64,000 bases of DNA from Fusicatenibacter saccharivorans (GCF_015557635.1 NZ_JADNOP010000005.1:124001-188000), one strand, 5' to 3'. Shown: positions 52,584 to 63,399, numbered from the stretch's first letter. The notes: generated from the sequence alone by a model not told the origin. Made by a program: numbers and translations.

Positions 52584-53600
52584 ATGATTAGAATCAAAGA
52601 TATTGCAGACCGCGCAGGGGTCAGCCCGACGACGGTTTCGAATGTAATACACGGAAAGACAGGGCGCGTCTCAAAGGCGACGGTCGAGAAAATCAACCGG
52701 ATTTTAAAGGAGATGGAGTACGTGCCGAGTATCAGCGCGCGCATGCTGGCGAACAACAGCTCCGGTCTCATTGGTGTGGCGCTTGGTTTCATGAAGAAAG
52801 GAAATGCATCTTCCTTTGAGGATCCCTTTGTGTCGGCAATGCTCGGAAATCTGGAATATCAGATCCGGGAACACGGCTATTATATGATGCTGGTTGCGCG
52901 CCATGAGCAGGACGACATTATGCAGCAGGCGCTCGGCTGGAATTTTGACGGCATGATTGCGATGGCTCTGAAGGAAAAGGAGATTGCAGAGCTCTCGGAA
53001 CGTCTCGGAAAACCGCTGGTAACCATTGATCAGTATCTCCCGCCGGAACTTGGAGTCCGCTCCATTACGATGGATGACTGCGGCGGTGCGTACCAGATGA
53101 GTCAGTACCTGATTGGAAAGGGACATAAAAAATTTCTCTTTTTATCCGACTGCGATCTCGGGGTTGACCACTATCGGTGGCTCGGTGTGCGTCAGGCGAT
53201 GGAGGAGGCGGGAATTGAGGACATTGAAAGTCGCCATATTGTGATCCCGTGGAATCCAGAGCAGAGGGAGAAGGCATATGAGGAGATGCTTCCGTTCTTC
53301 AAAAAACAGACAGCGCTCTTTTTTTCATCGGATTACTATGCACTTGAAGCATCCAACTTTCTGCAGAACAGGGGAATAAAGGTTCCGGAGGAAATTTCAA
53401 TTGCGGGCTTTGATGATGTTACCTATGCGACACTTGCGCGGCCGAAGCTGACTACCGTGCATCAGATGGTGGATGGAAAAGCACGCCGTGCCGTAGAAGT
53501 CCTGATGCACTTGATCCAGGATGAGCCGGTACAAAAAGATATTCCGCCATTGCCGACAACGCTGGTGGAGAGGGAGTCGGTAAGAGATCTGACGAAGTAA
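52584..53600 (+). CDS. LacI-family transcriptional regulator
   Basis: 338 aa: an N-terminal helix-turn-helix (IKDIADRAGVSPTTVSNVIHG, residues 4-24) with the hinge helix SARMLANNSS, then a periplasmic-binding-like effector domain through PEEISIAGFDDVTYATLARPKLTTV. It directly precedes GH13 and GH31 glucosidase genes and a palindromic site lies at 53643-53656, so it is probably the local repressor responding to a gluco-oligosaccharide. The effector cannot be named. Confidence 0.93.
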   Translation: MIRIKDIADRAGVSPTTVSNVIHGKTGRVSKATVEKINRILKEMEYVPSISARMLANNSSGLIGVALGFMKKGNASSFEDPFVSAMLGNLEYQIREHGYYMMLVARHEQDDIMQQALGWNFDGMIAMALKEKEIAELSERLGKPLVTIDQYLPPELGVRSITMDDCGGAYQMSQYLIGKGHKKFLFLSDCDLGVDHYRWLGVRQAMEEAGIEDIESRHIVIPWNPEQREKAYEEMLPFFKKQTALFFSSDYYALEASNFLQNRGIKVPEEISIAGFDDVTYATLARPKLTTVHQMVDGKARRAVEVLMHLIQDEPVQKDIPPLPTTLVERESVRDLTK

Positions 53601-53642
53601 ATAGTTACCAAGTTTACAGAAAAACTCTTGTAGAAACTGCTG

Positions 53643-53656
53643 GTTTTGCGCAAAAC
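53643..53656 (+). promoter_or_regulatory. LacI-type operator before the GH13 gene
   Basis: GTTTTGCGCAAAAC is a perfect 14-bp palindrome with the central CG typical of LacI-family operators. It ends two bases before the -35 of the GH13 promoter. Confidence 0.65.
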
Positions 53657-53658
53657 TA

Positions 53659-53688
53659 TTGAAAAATCACCGTGAGGTATGGTAAACT
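53659..53688 (+). promoter_or_regulatory. Promoter of the GH13 gene
   Basis: TTGAAA (53659-53664) and TAAACT (53683-53688), 18 bases apart, directly downstream of the palindromic operator. Confidence 0.6.
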
Positions 53689-53754
53689 GTGCTTGCAAAC
53701 GACAGAATCAAAGAACCAGACACGTTCTGGGGATGAAATAAAGGAGGTAAAAAA

Positions 53755-55425
53755 ATGGACAAAAAATGGTGGAAAGAAGCCGTAGTGTATCAGATTTATC
53801 CGCGCAGCTTCATGGACAGCAACGGAGACGGTATCGGAGATTTAAATGGTATCACATCCCGTCTGGATTATCTGAAGGATCTTGGCGTAGATGTTATCTG
53901 GCTGTCTCCGGTGTACCAGTCACCAAACGATGACAATGGATATGATATCAGCGATTACCGGGCAATCATGCAGGAGTTCGGAACAATGGAGGATTTTGAC
54001 CGCATGCTTTCGGAGATGCATAAAAGAGGCATCAGGCTGGTCATGGACCTTGTTGTCAATCATACTTCAGATGAACACAAATGGTTCGTGGAGAGCCGCA
54101 AATCGAAAGACAATCCATACCGCGATTATTATATCTGGCGTGATGCAAAAGAGGGAAAAGAGCCAAACAACTGGGGAAGCTGCTTCTCCGGTTCCGCATG
54201 GAAATACGATCCGCAGACAGAGATGTATTATCTGCATCTGTTCTCAACAAAACAGCCTGATCTGAACTGGGAGAACCCGGCGGTTCGAAAAGAAGTTTTC
54301 GATATGATGAACTGGTGGTGTGAAAAAGGCATTGACGGTTTCCGGATGGACGTTATCAGCATGATCTCCAAACCGGAAGGGCTGCCGGACGGAAAAATTC
54401 CGGAGGGCGGACTCTACGGTGATTCCGGCTGCGTAAACGGACCGCACGTTCATGAGTATCTGCAGGAGATGAACAGGGAAGTCCTCTCCAAATACGATCT
54501 GATGACGGTTGGTGAGTGTGCCGGTGTCACGATCGAGGAGGCAGAAAAATATGCATCCGCAGATGGCAAAGAGCTCAGCATGGTATTCCAGTTCGAGCTG
54601 GTAGATCTGGCAAGCGGAACATACGGCAAATGGACGGACAAACGCGTACCGCTCAAAGATTTCAAACGCGTCATGACAGCATGGCAGACGGAGCTTGAGG
54701 GAAAGGCATGGAACAGCCTATTCCTTGGAAACCACGACCAGCCGCGCTGCCTGTCCCGTTTCGGCGATGATTCACCGGAATACCGTGTGGTAAGTGCCAA
54801 AATGCTGGCAACCTGCCTTCATATGATGCAGGGTACCCCGTATGTATACCAGGGCGATGAGCTTGGCATGAAGAATGTTCCGTTCCACGATCTGTCCGAG
54901 TTCCGCGATATTGAGAGCATCAACGCGTTCCACGAGCTGACCGGAGCCGGAAAAGTAGCGCCGGACGACATGATGCGCTACCTGAACCTGCGCGGAAGAG
55001 ACAATGCAAGAACTCCGATGCAGTGGGATGATACCGCTTCGGCAGGATTTACCACAGGAACACCGTGGATCAAGGTCGGACCGGATTACGAGACCGTCAA
55101 TGCCAAGAATGAGATGGCGGATCCGGATTCTGTATACAATTATTACAAGAAACTGATTCATCTCCGGAAAGAGAAGGATATCATGGTTTACGGAACGTAC
55201 GAGCTGCTCGATCCGGAGGACGAGGCACTGTATGTATATACCAGAACCTTAGGCGACCAGAAACTCCTCGTGATGTGCAATTTTACAAAAGAGGAGCAGG
55301 AATACACGGTTCCGGAAACCTTTGCGGGAGCAGATGTACTGATCAGCAACTATCCACAGAGCGGCGCAGCAGCGGGGGCAAGAAAACTGCGTGCGTATGA
55401 GGCAGTTGTTCTGGAAACCAAATAA
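53755..55425 (+). CDS. GH13 alpha-glucosidase, oligo-1,6-glucosidase type
   Basis: 556 aa cytoplasmic enzyme of the GH13 alpha-amylase clan (subfamily 31 style). The start WWKEAVVYQIYPRSFMDSNG is typical. Catalytic residues are nucleophile Asp199 (GFRMDVI), acid/base Glu254 (VGECAGV) and stabiliser Asp328 (GNHDQPR). The residue after the nucleophile is Val200; in this subfamily valine there goes with alpha-1,6 cleavage of isomaltose-type oligosaccharides, while threonine goes with alpha-1,4 cleavage. It is flanked by a LacI regulator and a GH31 glucosidase, suggesting starch- or isomalto-oligosaccharide use. Confidence 0.93.
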   Translation: MDKKWWKEAVVYQIYPRSFMDSNGDGIGDLNGITSRLDYLKDLGVDVIWLSPVYQSPNDDNGYDISDYRAIMQEFGTMEDFDRMLSEMHKRGIRLVMDLVVNHTSDEHKWFVESRKSKDNPYRDYYIWRDAKEGKEPNNWGSCFSGSAWKYDPQTEMYYLHLFSTKQPDLNWENPAVRKEVFDMMNWWCEKGIDGFRMDVISMISKPEGLPDGKIPEGGLYGDSGCVNGPHVHEYLQEMNREVLSKYDLMTVGECAGVTIEEAEKYASADGKELSMVFQFELVDLASGTYGKWTDKRVPLKDFKRVMTAWQTELEGKAWNSLFLGNHDQPRCLSRFGDDSPEYRVVSAKMLATCLHMMQGTPYVYQGDELGMKNVPFHDLSEFRDIESINAFHELTGAGKVAPDDMMRYLNLRGRDNARTPMQWDDTASAGFTTGTPWIKVGPDYETVNAKNEMADPDSVYNYYKKLIHLRKEKDIMVYGTYELLDPEDEALYVYTRTLGDQKLLVMCNFTKEEQEYTVPETFAGADVLISNYPQSGAAAGARKLRAYEAVVLETK

Positions 55426-55435
55426 AAAATGCAGA

Positions 55436-55472
55436 GGAACCTGTGGCAGAACGGACTTTTGCCACAGGTTCC
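55436..55472 (+). other. Hairpin between GH13 and GH31 genes
   Basis: GGAACCTGTGGCA (55436-55448) pairs perfectly with TGCCACAGGTTCC (55460-55472). No T-run follows on the plus strand, so partial termination or transcript stabilisation is more likely than full termination. Confidence 0.6.
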
Positions 55473-55525
55473 CGTTCTCAAAATACGGCAAAAACCGGTA
55501 AGAGTAAGAAAGGGGAAAACAAAAC

Positions 55526-57913
55526 ATGAAACCATATCTGAAATTGGAGACACATCCGCTTGCAGACCCGAAGAATGTAGTAAAGGGCGATAAATATCGT
55601 ATCACGGTACTGACGGAGCATCTTCTTCGGCTGGAATACAGTGAGGACGGTGAATTTATCGATGCGGCATCCCAGACGGTTGTAAACCGTGATTTTCCAG
55701 CAGTGGAATTTTCCGTCAAAGACACAGGCGATGAGCTGGAGCTGCGCACAAAGTATCTGCAGCTGAATTACAACAAAAAGGCATTCTCTGCAAACGGACT
55801 TTCCTGCAAAACAACGGCAGTCGGCATCAGTTCTGTACCGGCATGGCATTACGGAGATCCGACACAGGATCTTGGAGGAACGGCCCGTACGCTTGATCAG
55901 GTCAACGGAGCATGCGAACTGGAACCTGGTATCATGTCCTGGTTTGGTTCCGCTGTTCTGGATGATTCGAAGTCGCTTCTGATGACAGAGGACGGTTGGG
56001 TGACCCCGAGAAAGAAAGGAGTGCAGGATCTGTACTTCTTCGGCTATGGCTGGAATTTCCGCCTGGCATTAAAGGATTTTTATCACCTTTGCGGCAAAAC
56101 TCCGATGCTTCCGAGATTTGCACTCGGAAACTGGTGGAGCCGTTACTGGCGTTACAGTGAAGCATCTTATATGAAACTGATGGAAGACTTCGACAAAGAG
56201 AACGTTCCATTCTCGGTTGCTGTTATCGATATGGACTGGCACCGTGTAGACGATGTGGATCCGAAATACGGCAGCGGCTGGACCGGCTATAGCTGGAATA
56301 AAAAACTCTTCCCGGATCCGGAGCGTTTTCTTGGAAAACTCCATGCACGCGGCATGAAGACAACACTGAATGTCCATCCGGCAGACGGAATTCGTGCGTA
56401 TGAGGACTGCTATCCGGAAGTAGCAGAAGCTATGGGAGTGGATGCAAAAAAAGAAGAGCCGGTCAATTTTGACATTGCCGATCCGAAATTTGTCGATGTA
56501 TATTTCGAAAAAGTCCATCATCCGATGGAAAAAGAGGGCGTCGATTTCTGGTGGATTGACTGGCAGCAGGGACAGAGTACCAAGATCGAGGGTCTTGATC
56601 CGCTGTGGATGCTGAATCACTATCATTTTCTTGACAGTGGAAGAGACGGAAAACGTCCGATGACCTTCTCCCGCTATGCAGGACCGGGCTCCCACCGCTA
56701 TCCGGTCGGATTTTCCGGAGACACCCACATCACCTGGGAATCCCTGGATTTCCAGCCATACTTTACCAGCACAGCCTCCAACATCGGCTACGGATGGTGG
56801 AGTCATGATATCGGCGGCCATATGCTTGGCTACCGTGACGATGAGCTTGAAGCAAGATGGTATCAGTACGGAGTCTTTTCTCCGATCAACCGTCTGCACA
56901 GCTCTAACAGTGCCTTCAGTGGAAAAGAGCCTTGGAACTTCAGTATGGAAGTGCGCAGCACAATGGATGATTTCCTCCGTCTGCGTCATAAACTGGTGCC
57001 GTATCTGTATACGATGAACTACCGTGCATGGAAAGAGGACACACCGATCGTTGTTCCGATGTATTATGATTACCCGGAGACGGTTTTCTGGGGCAAAAAT
57101 CAGGCACCGAATCAGTACTTCTTCGGAAGCGAGCTGATGGTAACACCGGTGACAACGAAATGCATTCCGGAGCTGAAGCGTGCAAAAACAAAGGTGTGGC
57201 TGCCGGAAGGTACGTGGTTTGATTTCTTCAACGGAATGATTTACGAGGGCGGCAGAAGTATGGATCTGTACCGTACGCTCGAGGAGATCCCGGTTCTTGC
57301 TAAAGCAGGTGCGATTATCCCGATGACAGAGAAGATCAGTGCGCTGGATGTAGAATCCAACCCGGATGAGCTGACGGTACGCGTTTACGCGGGCGCGGAC
57401 AATACATTTGTCCTGTACGAGGATGACAATACTACCATGGCATATGAGAAGGATGACTGTGCAAAAACATCGATGACGCTCGACTGGGGTGCGCGGAAAT
57501 TTACGATTGCACCGGTTGAAGGCAATCAGAGCCTCGTTCCGGAAAGCAGAATGTACTGCGTAGAATTCGGCGGAAGTACGGCAAAAGAAGCGAAGGCCTT
57601 TGTAAACGGTGTGGAAGCGGATGCAGAAGTCAAAGAGAAAGACGGACTTCTTACGATCGCGGTAACAGATGTAAAACCGCAGGATACCGTGACAATCTGT
57701 CTGCCGGAAGATACGGAGATTGCAAAGAACGATGTCATGACACGTGTGATGGATCTGCTGCTGCACGCCGAAATCAGCTACATCACCAAAGAGCAGATCG
57801 CAAATCTTCTTCGCAAAGCAGACGGAAAGGTAGCAATTCTGGCTGCAGAGCTGCAGAGCATGGAACTTTCAAATGATCTGCGCGGTGCGCTGCTGGAGAT
57901 CATTACGGCATAA
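55526..57913 (+). CDS. GH31 family alpha-glucosidase-like enzyme
   Basis: 795 aa, no signal peptide. The beta-sandwich N-domain (1-180) precedes a barrel with [19 protein letters not shown] and nucleophile Asp345 in WWIDWQQG. The acid/base is Asp399 in SGDTHITWE, and [13 protein letters not shown] is the conserved downstream block. After the proximal C-domain there is an extra tail of about 85 residues ([24 protein letters not shown] and on) that looks helical and is not part of the core fold. alpha-Glucosidase or alpha-xylosidase activity is possible; the neighbouring oligo-1,6-glucosidase favours glucosides. GAAAGGGGA is the ribosome site. Confidence 0.9.
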   Translation: MKPYLKLETHPLADPKNVVKGDKYRITVLTEHLLRLEYSEDGEFIDAASQTVVNRDFPAVEFSVKDTGDELELRTKYLQLNYNKKAFSANGLSCKTTAVGISSVPAWHYGDPTQDLGGTARTLDQVNGACELEPGIMSWFGSAVLDDSKSLLMTEDGWVTPRKKGVQDLYFFGYGWNFRLALKDFYHLCGKTPMLPRFALGNWWSRYWRYSEASYMKLMEDFDKENVPFSVAVIDMDWHRVDDVDPKYGSGWTGYSWNKKLFPDPERFLGKLHARGMKTTLNVHPADGIRAYEDCYPEVAEAMGVDAKKEEPVNFDIADPKFVDVYFEKVHHPMEKEGVDFWWIDWQQGQSTKIEGLDPLWMLNHYHFLDSGRDGKRPMTFSRYAGPGSHRYPVGFSGDTHITWESLDFQPYFTSTASNIGYGWWSHDIGGHMLGYRDDELEARWYQYGVFSPINRLHSSNSAFSGKEPWNFSMEVRSTMDDFLRLRHKLVPYLYTMNYRAWKEDTPIVVPMYYDYPETVFWGKNQAPNQYFFGSELMVTPVTTKCIPELKRAKTKVWLPEGTWFDFFNGMIYEGGRSMDLYRTLEEIPVLAKAGAIIPMTEKISALDVESNPDELTVRVYAGADNTFVLYEDDNTTMAYEKDDCAKTSMTLDWGARKFTIAPVEGNQSLVPESRMYCVEFGGSTAKEAKAFVNGVEADAEVKEKDGLLTIAVTDVKPQDTVTICLPEDTEIAKNDVMTRVMDLLLHAEISYITKEQIANLLRKADGKVAILAAELQSMELSNDLRGALLEIITA

Positions 57914-57982
57914 ATTGCTGCAGAAAAACACGATTTGATTTACAGAAAAAGAATTCTGTGATACGATACATACAAAGAAAAG

Positions 57983-58020
57983 GAAGAGAGCGTGGCAGTG
58001 GATTCTGTCAGGCTCTCTTC
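57983..58020 (+). other. Hairpin in the glpK leader
   Basis: GAAGAGAGC (57983-57991) pairs perfectly with GCTCTCTTC (58012-58020), 30 bases before the glpK start. The sequence after it is only mildly T-rich. It could be an attenuator or a weak terminator for the GH31 transcript. Confidence 0.45.
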
Positions 58021-58050
58021 TTGAAATGTGAGACAGGAGGATTTTTAAAC

Positions 58051-59541
58051 GTGGGAAAATACATCATGGCACTTGATGCCGGCACAACGAGCAACCGCTG
58101 TATTCTGTTTGATCAGAAAGGACAGATCGTAAGCCTTGCGCAGAAGGAGTTTACCCAGCGTTTCCCGAAACCGGGCTGGGTGGAGCACGATGCCAATGAA
58201 ATCTGGTCCACGATGCTCGGTGTAGCCGTGGAGGCAATGCAGAAAGCGGGTGCGTCCTACGAGGATATCGCGGCAATCGGCATCACAAACCAGAGAGAGA
58301 CGACGATCGTCTGGGACAAAAAGACGGGAGAGCCGGTCTACAATGCAATTGTATGGCAGTGCCGCAGAACATCGGAATACTGCGATTCCCTGATGGAGCG
58401 CGGACTGGTTGACCGTTTCCGGGAGAAAACAGGTCTTGTGATCGATGCGTATTTTTCAGCCACGAAGCTGAAATGGATTCTAGATGAAGTTCCGGGCGTG
58501 CGCGAGCGGGCGGAGCGAGGCGATCTCTATTTCGGAACGGTGGAGACGTGGCTGATCTGGAAGATGACAAAGGGAAAGGTACATGTCACCGATTACACCA
58601 ACGCGTCCCGTACAATGCTGTTCAATATCCATACCCTGAAATGGGATGAGGATATCTTAAAAGAGCTGAACATTCCGCTCTGTATGCTGCCGGAAGTCCG
58701 CCCGTCGAGCTGTGTCTACGGGGAGACGGCATCCACATATTTCGGCGGCCCGATTCCGATTGCGGGAGCAGCGGGAGACCAGCAGGCGGCGCTGTTCGGC
58801 CAGACCTGCTATGCGCCGGGCGAAGCGAAAAATACATACGGAACAGGCTGCTTCCTGCTGATGAACACGGGAGAAAAGCCGGTTTCTTCGACACACGGTC
58901 TTGTTACCACGATTGCATGGGGCATCGGGGACAAGATTACGTATGCGCTCGAGGGATCCATTTTCGTCGGCGGAGCCGCAATCCAGTGGCTGCGCGATGA
59001 GATGAAGCTGATCGAGTCCTCGGCGGATTCCGAGTACATGGCGCAGAAGGTGAACGACACGAACGGCTGCTACGTCGTGCCGGCGTTTACCGGCCTTGGC
59101 GCACCGTACTGGGATCAGTATGCGAGAGGAACCATTCTCGGCCTGACCCGCGGCGTCAACAAATACCATGTGATCCGCGCAACGCTGGAGTCGATCACGT
59201 ATCAGGTGGATGATGTCTTAAAAGCGATGGAGGCAGATTCCGGCATGAAGCTCTCCGCACTGCGTGTGGACGGCGGAGCAAGCGCCAACAACTTCCTGAT
59301 GCAGTGCCAGGCGGACATCAGCCAGGCGCCGGTGGAGCGGCCGTGCTGCATCGAGACGACCGCGATGGGAGCAGCTTATCTTGCGGGACTCGCCGTCGGC
59401 TACTGGCCGGATCAGGAGACGGTAAAACAGAACGGAGCCATTGACCGTACATTTGAGCCGGAGCTCTCGAAAGAGGAGCGCGATGAGAAGATGAACGGAT
59501 GGCACAAAGCAGTCCGTTACGCCGAAGGATGGGCGAAATAG
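58051..59541 (+). CDS. glpK: Glycerol kinase
   Basis: Phosphorylates glycerol to glycerol-3-phosphate, 496 aa FGGY-family kinase. The start [16 protein letters not shown] is the phosphate-binding loop. [40 protein letters not shown] and [12 protein letters not shown] are glycerol-kinase-specific segments. The GTG at 58051 is 10 bases after AGGAGG. No glpF, glpD or glpP is adjacent, so glycerol entry and oxidation are encoded elsewhere. It ends at a terminator shared with thiC. Confidence 0.95.
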   Translation: MGKYIMALDAGTTSNRCILFDQKGQIVSLAQKEFTQRFPKPGWVEHDANEIWSTMLGVAVEAMQKAGASYEDIAAIGITNQRETTIVWDKKTGEPVYNAIVWQCRRTSEYCDSLMERGLVDRFREKTGLVIDAYFSATKLKWILDEVPGVRERAERGDLYFGTVETWLIWKMTKGKVHVTDYTNASRTMLFNIHTLKWDEDILKELNIPLCMLPEVRPSSCVYGETASTYFGGPIPIAGAAGDQQAALFGQTCYAPGEAKNTYGTGCFLLMNTGEKPVSSTHGLVTTIAWGIGDKITYALEGSIFVGGAAIQWLRDEMKLIESSADSEYMAQKVNDTNGCYVVPAFTGLGAPYWDQYARGTILGLTRGVNKYHVIRATLESITYQVDDVLKAMEADSGMKLSALRVDGGASANNFLMQCQADISQAPVERPCCIETTAMGAAYLAGLAVGYWPDQETVKQNGAIDRTFEPELSKEERDEKMNGWHKAVRYAEGWAK

Positions 59542-59561
59542 AAAAAGATTTTGAAAATGCA

Positions 59562-59599
59562 GAAAAGGAACGGTTTCGTAATGAAAACCGTTCCTTTTC
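59562..59599. terminator. Bidirectional terminator between glpK and thiC
   Basis: GAAAAGGAACGGTTT (59562-59575 region) pairs with AAACCGTTCCTTTTC (59585-59599), flanked by A/T-runs, between convergent genes. Confidence 0.85.
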
Positions 59600-59608
59600 G
59601 CGTACTGT

Positions 59609-59632
59609 GACTTCTTGTCTACTGATGTTAAA
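59609..59632. repeat. 24-nt block shared with the ychF 3' end, copy B
   Basis: On the minus strand this covers the thiC stop codon and 19 following bases and matches 25163-25186 at 23 of 24 positions. Beyond GAAGTC the two loci diverge: here the glpK/thiC terminator follows and no hairpin of the 25186-25207 type is present. It looks like a truncated left end of the same element. Confidence 0.55.
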
Positions 59633-60935
59633 GAATGTCGATATGTTCGCCGTTTAAAGCTTTGTTCATGCTTCGCACGGCACAGAATTTACCGCACATT
59701 GAGCAGGTATCTTCCTGTTCCGGTGAGCGGTCGGCGCGGATGGCTTTTGCGGTCTCCGGGTCCAGTGCACAGTCCCACTGTGCTTCCCAGTCGAGCACGC
59801 GGCGGGCGTCTCCCATCTTGTCGTCAATATCACGCGCATGCGGCACGCCTTTGGCAATGTCGGCAGCGTGTGCGGCGATTTTGCTTGCGATGATGCCCTG
59901 CTTTACGTCATCGAGGTTCGGAAGAGCCAGATGCTCTGCCGGCGTTACGTAGCAGAGGAAAGCAGCGCCGTTCATAGCGGCAATTGCGCCTCCGATGGCA
60001 GCGGTGATGTGGTCATAGCCCGGTGCGATATCGGTTACGAGAGGTCCGAGAACATAGAACGGAGCACCCATGCAGATGGTCTGCTGTACTTTCATGTTGG
60101 CCGCAATCTGATCCATCGGAACGTGGCCCGGTCCCTCAACCATAACCTGAACGTCTTTTTCCCAGGCACGTTTGGTGAGTTCGCCGAGGCGCACCAGCTC
60201 CTCAATCTGGCAGACATCCGTTGCGTCGGCAAGGCAGCCAGGACGGCAGGCGTCGCCGAGAGAAATGGTCACATCGTATTCACGGCAGATATCGAGAATC
60301 TCATCGTAATACTCGTAGAACGGATTCTCCTCGCCGGTCATGCACATCCAGGCGAACACGAGGGAGCCGCCGCGGGAAACAATATTCATTTTCCGTTTGT
60401 GTTTGCGGATCTGATCGATGGTTTTTCTGGTGATGCCGCAGTGCAGGGTGACGAAATCGACACCGTCCTCGGCATGGAGGCGGATGACGTCAATAAAATC
60501 TTTGGCGGTCAGCGTATCCAGGTCTCTCTGGTAATGGATCACACTGTCATATACCGGCACGGTGCCGATCATGGCTGGACATTCGGAGGTCAGTTTCCGC
60601 CGGAACGGCTGCGTATTGCCGTGGCTCGACAGGTCCATGATGGCTTCTGCGCCCATATTGACCGCGGAGAGTACCTTCTGCATCTCCACATCGTAATCTT
60701 TACAGTCTTTCGAAACACCGAGATTTACATTGATTTTCGTGCGCAGCATCGAGCCGATGCCCTCCGGGTCGATGCAGGTGTGCAGCTTATTGGCCGGAAT
60801 GGCAACCTTTCCGCTGGCAACGAGCGGCATCAGGTCTTCCACGGCCATATACTCTTTTTCTGCGACTTTTTTCAGCTCCGGTGTTACAATGCCGCGGCGT
60901 GCGGCGTCCATCTGTGTTGCGTAATTGCGTTCCAT
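59628..60935 (-). CDS. thiC: Phosphomethylpyrimidine synthase
   Basis: Radical-SAM enzyme turning aminoimidazole ribotide into HMP phosphate, the pyrimidine half of thiamin, 435 aa, the short clostridial form. The iron-sulfur cluster motif CSMCGKFC sits near the C-terminus. [40 protein letters not shown] and the [11 protein letters not shown] region are family signatures. It is the last gene of the thiM-thiE-thiD-thiC operon. Confidence 0.96.
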   Translation of the reverse strand: MERNYATQMDAARRGIVTPELKKVAEKEYMAVEDLMPLVASGKVAIPANKLHTCIDPEGIGSMLRTKINVNLGVSKDCKDYDVEMQKVLSAVNMGAEAIMDLSSHGNTQPFRRKLTSECPAMIGTVPVYDSVIHYQRDLDTLTAKDFIDVIRLHAEDGVDFVTLHCGITRKTIDQIRKHKRKMNIVSRGGSLVFAWMCMTGEENPFYEYYDEILDICREYDVTISLGDACRPGCLADATDVCQIEELVRLGELTKRAWEKDVQVMVEGPGHVPMDQIAANMKVQQTICMGAPFYVLGPLVTDIAPGYDHITAAIGGAIAAMNGAAFLCYVTPAEHLALPNLDDVKQGIIASKIAAHAADIAKGVPHARDIDDKMGDARRVLDWEAQWDCALDPETAKAIRADRSPEQEDTCSMCGKFCAVRSMNKALNGEHIDIL

Positions 60936-60960
60936 CTGTTGTTCTCCTTTATTTTCAAAA

Positions 60961-61755
60961 TCAGATCCTGTAAGCGTGGTTCAGCGGTCCCGAGCCGTGG
61001 CCGAGATCCATCATGCTCGCGAGTGCGCCCGAAATATACTCTTTTGCGGCGGAAATGGCATCCGGAAGGGAAAGCCCCTTTGCGAGCCCCGATGCGATGG
61101 CGCTGGAGAGTGTACAGCCGGTGCCGTGTGTGTTCGGATTGTCGATGCGTTTTCCGGTGAACCAGGTAAATGTGCCGTTGTGATATAAAAGATCGTTGGC
61201 ATCATTGATACTGTGGCCGCCCTTTAACAGAACGGCACAGCCGCAGGAATCCCCGATCTCTTTTGCGGCGCGTTCCATATCGCTTTCCGACTGGATTTTG
61301 ATGCCGGAGAGAACTTCTCCCTCTGGGATATTCGGTGTGATGACTTCAGCCAGAGGAAAGAGCAGTTTTTTCATCAGGTCAGGCACGCCGCCCGAAGCGA
61401 GCGCGGAGCCGCTTGTAGCGACGAGGACCGGGTCCACAACGATGTGTTTGGCCTGGTAGAAGCGAAGCCGTTCGGAGATGACTTCGATCAGTGCCGGGGA
61501 GGATACCATACCGATTTTGACGGCGTCCGGGAAGATGTCCGTAAAGACGGCGTCAAGCTGTGCGGCCAGAAACTCCGGTGTTACATCGAAAATACCGGAA
61601 ACTCCGGTGGTGTTCTGGGCGGTGAGTGCGGTAATTGCCGACATGGCGTAAACTCCGTTTGTGATCATGGTTTTGATGTCTGCCTGAATGCCGGCGCCTC
61701 CGCTGGAATCACTTCCCGCGATTGTTAATGCTGTTTTCATGTTTTTCGCGTCCAT
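60961..61755 (-). CDS. thiD: HMP/HMP-phosphate kinase
   Basis: Phosphorylates HMP and HMP-phosphate to HMP-diphosphate for coupling by ThiE, 264 aa ribokinase fold. [21 protein letters not shown] is the substrate-binding start. [12 protein letters not shown] and [15 protein letters not shown], with the anion hole and catalytic Asp region, are typical. The ATG at 61755 is 8 bases from AAGGAG. thiC begins 25 bases further on. Confidence 0.95.
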   Translation of the reverse strand: MDAKNMKTALTIAGSDSSGGAGIQADIKTMITNGVYAMSAITALTAQNTTGVSGIFDVTPEFLAAQLDAVFTDIFPDAVKIGMVSSPALIEVISERLRFYQAKHIVVDPVLVATSGSALASGGVPDLMKKLLFPLAEVITPNIPEGEVLSGIKIQSESDMERAAKEIGDSCGCAVLLKGGHSINDANDLLYHNGTFTWFTGKRIDNPNTHGTGCTLSSAIASGLAKGLSLPDAISAAKEYISGALASMMDLGHGSGPLNHAYRI

Positions 61756-61855
61756 GAGAATTACTCCTTTGCATTACTTTTCTTTTTGGACAGGCGACAA
61801 AGAAAGTGGTGCCCCCAGTCTGCCGCCTGGTGTGAGGATGAATGGTTACGTAAAA

Positions 61856-62500
61856 TTATTTGTTTTCCAGCATGCGCAGAGTCTGTTCTTTCAGATCCTT
61901 CGTTGCGGAAACAATGTCTTTCTGTGCAAAAATGGCACTGATGACGGCGATGCCGCAGATGCCGCTGCCGGAAAGCTCCGTCACGTTATCGCGTGTGATG
62001 CCGCCGATGGCGATGACAGGGATTTTAACGGCATTGCAGATAGCAGTCAGCGTTTCGTGGCTGACATCCTCCGCATCCGCCTTGGAACCGGTGTGGAAGA
62101 CCGCGCCGACGCCGAGGTAATCTGCCCCGCGCTGCTCGGCGAGAATGGCCTGTTCCACGGTCTGCGCCGAAACGCCGATGATCTTGTCCGGGCCAAGCTT
62201 AGCACGGACATCGCCGGCCTCCATATCGCTCTGGCCGACATGAACGCCGTCCGCATCCATCTTAGCTGCGATTTCCACGTTATCGTTGATGACGAAAGGA
62301 ACATGGTATGCAGCACAGAGTTTTTTCAGTTCCAGTGCCTCTTCCATAAAGTGATCCTGGTCAAGATTTTTTTCGCGGAGCTGGATAAACGTTGCGCCGC
62401 CCTGCAGAGCCTTTTCCACCTGGCTGTACAGTGTCTCGCCGTTCAGCCAGCTGCGGTCTGTCACAGCATATAAAAGCAGGCCTTTTTTATCGCACTTCAT
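61856..62500 (-). CDS. thiE: Thiamin-phosphate synthase
   Basis: Joins HMP-diphosphate and thiazole phosphate to thiamin phosphate, 214 aa TIM barrel. Motifs are YAVTDRSW, GATFIQLREKNLD, VPFVINDNVEIA, ADGVHVGQSDM and GVGAVFHTGSKAD. Its ATG at 62500 lies within the last codons of thiM (14-base overlap), so translation is coupled; the GTG at 62509 is less well placed. About 100 bases separate it from thiD, with no obvious promoter. Confidence 0.94.
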   Translation of the reverse strand: MKCDKKGLLLYAVTDRSWLNGETLYSQVEKALQGGATFIQLREKNLDQDHFMEEALELKKLCAAYHVPFVINDNVEIAAKMDADGVHVGQSDMEAGDVRAKLGPDKIIGVSAQTVEQAILAEQRGADYLGVGAVFHTGSKADAEDVSHETLTAICNAVKIPVIAIGGITRDNVTELSGSGICGIAVISAIFAQKDIVSATKDLKEQTLRMLENK

Positions 62501-63308
62501 ACTTTGCACCTTTCTCCAGCGTCTCGCCGTCCATGTGGTAGATGGCGTCGATGATGCGGTTCCGGTAGGTGGAGTTGCCGTCTTCCGGTTTCATATGGCT
62601 CCAGCCGATCTCGCCGGCAAGTCCCATCGCGCAGACAGCGGCAGCAGCGGCTTTTAACGGCTCGTCCGGGTTGGCAACGAGGTAAGCGGTCATCATGCCG
62701 GAGAGCTGGCAGCCTGTTCCGGTGATGCTTCCCATCTCGGCGCGTCCGTTGCGGATCACGTAGCAGGTGTCAGCATCGGCAACGAGGTCGATCGCTCCTG
62801 TGATGGCGACAACACAGTTGTGGTCTTTCGCAAAGTTTTTTACAAAAGCAACGGCGCTGTCGAGGTTTTCGTCTGTTACTTTATCGGCAACGTCTGCGTC
62901 AACACCCTTTGTCGTTCCGCTTCCGAGTGCCAGTGTTTTGATTTCGGAAATATTTCCGCGGATGACGGTGAACGGGATTTTTTCCATCAGTCCGACTGCG
63001 GTCGAAGTACGTAAGTGGCTTGCGCCTGCGCCGACTGGATCGAGCAGGATTTTGTGGCCGAGCGAAGCTGCTTTTGCACCGGCACGGTACATGCCGTCGA
63101 TGCTCGTTCTGTGCAGCGTTCCGATGTTGATGTTCAGACCGCCGCAGATGGAGGTGATATCCTCGACATCCTCCGGTTCATCGGACATGATCGGGCTTGC
63201 GCCGCATGCCAGCAGAATATTGGCGACATCGTTTACCGTAACGTAATTTGTGATGTTGTGTACGAGAGGGGTTGTTTTTCTGACATTGTCAAGACAAGTG
63301 CCTAACAT
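62487..63308 (-). CDS. thiM: Hydroxyethylthiazole kinase
   Basis: Salvage kinase phosphorylating 4-methyl-5-hydroxyethylthiazole, 273 aa. Motifs are TTPLVHNITNYVTVND, ASPIMSDEPEDV, DPVGAGASHLRT, VIRGNISEI and the catalytic GSITGTGCQLSG. The ATG at 63308 has AGGAGG upstream; the frame continues into the leader but that part is the riboswitch region. It is the first gene after the TPP riboswitch. No thiazole synthesis genes (thiG, thiS, thiH, thiF) are in the window. Confidence 0.95.
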   Translation of the reverse strand: MLGTCLDNVRKTTPLVHNITNYVTVNDVANILLACGASPIMSDEPEDVEDITSICGGLNINIGTLHRTSIDGMYRAGAKAASLGHKILLDPVGAGASHLRTSTAVGLMEKIPFTVIRGNISEIKTLALGSGTTKGVDADVADKVTDENLDSAVAFVKNFAKDHNCVVAITGAIDLVADADTCYVIRNGRAEMGSITGTGCQLSGMMTAYLVANPDEPLKAAAAAVCAMGLAGEIGWSHMKPEDGNSTYRNRIIDAIYHMDGETLEKGAKYEVR

Positions 63309-63399
63309 AATTTTTTGTTCCTCCTGTGTGAGTATTTTTGCAGAAGCAAATTCCCTTGTGTTACTGGAAGAACCTGTTGATGATGTGTTCATAGAGATT

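Noticed and set aside
56069-57766. 565-codon open frame antisense to the GH31 gene
   Set aside because: The GH31 frame has catalytic motifs and conserved segments; the antisense product has none.
61756-61855. Internal promoter or small gene between thiD and thiE
   Set aside because: No convincing -35/-10 pair and no open frame; the gap appears to be a plain spacer within the thi operon.
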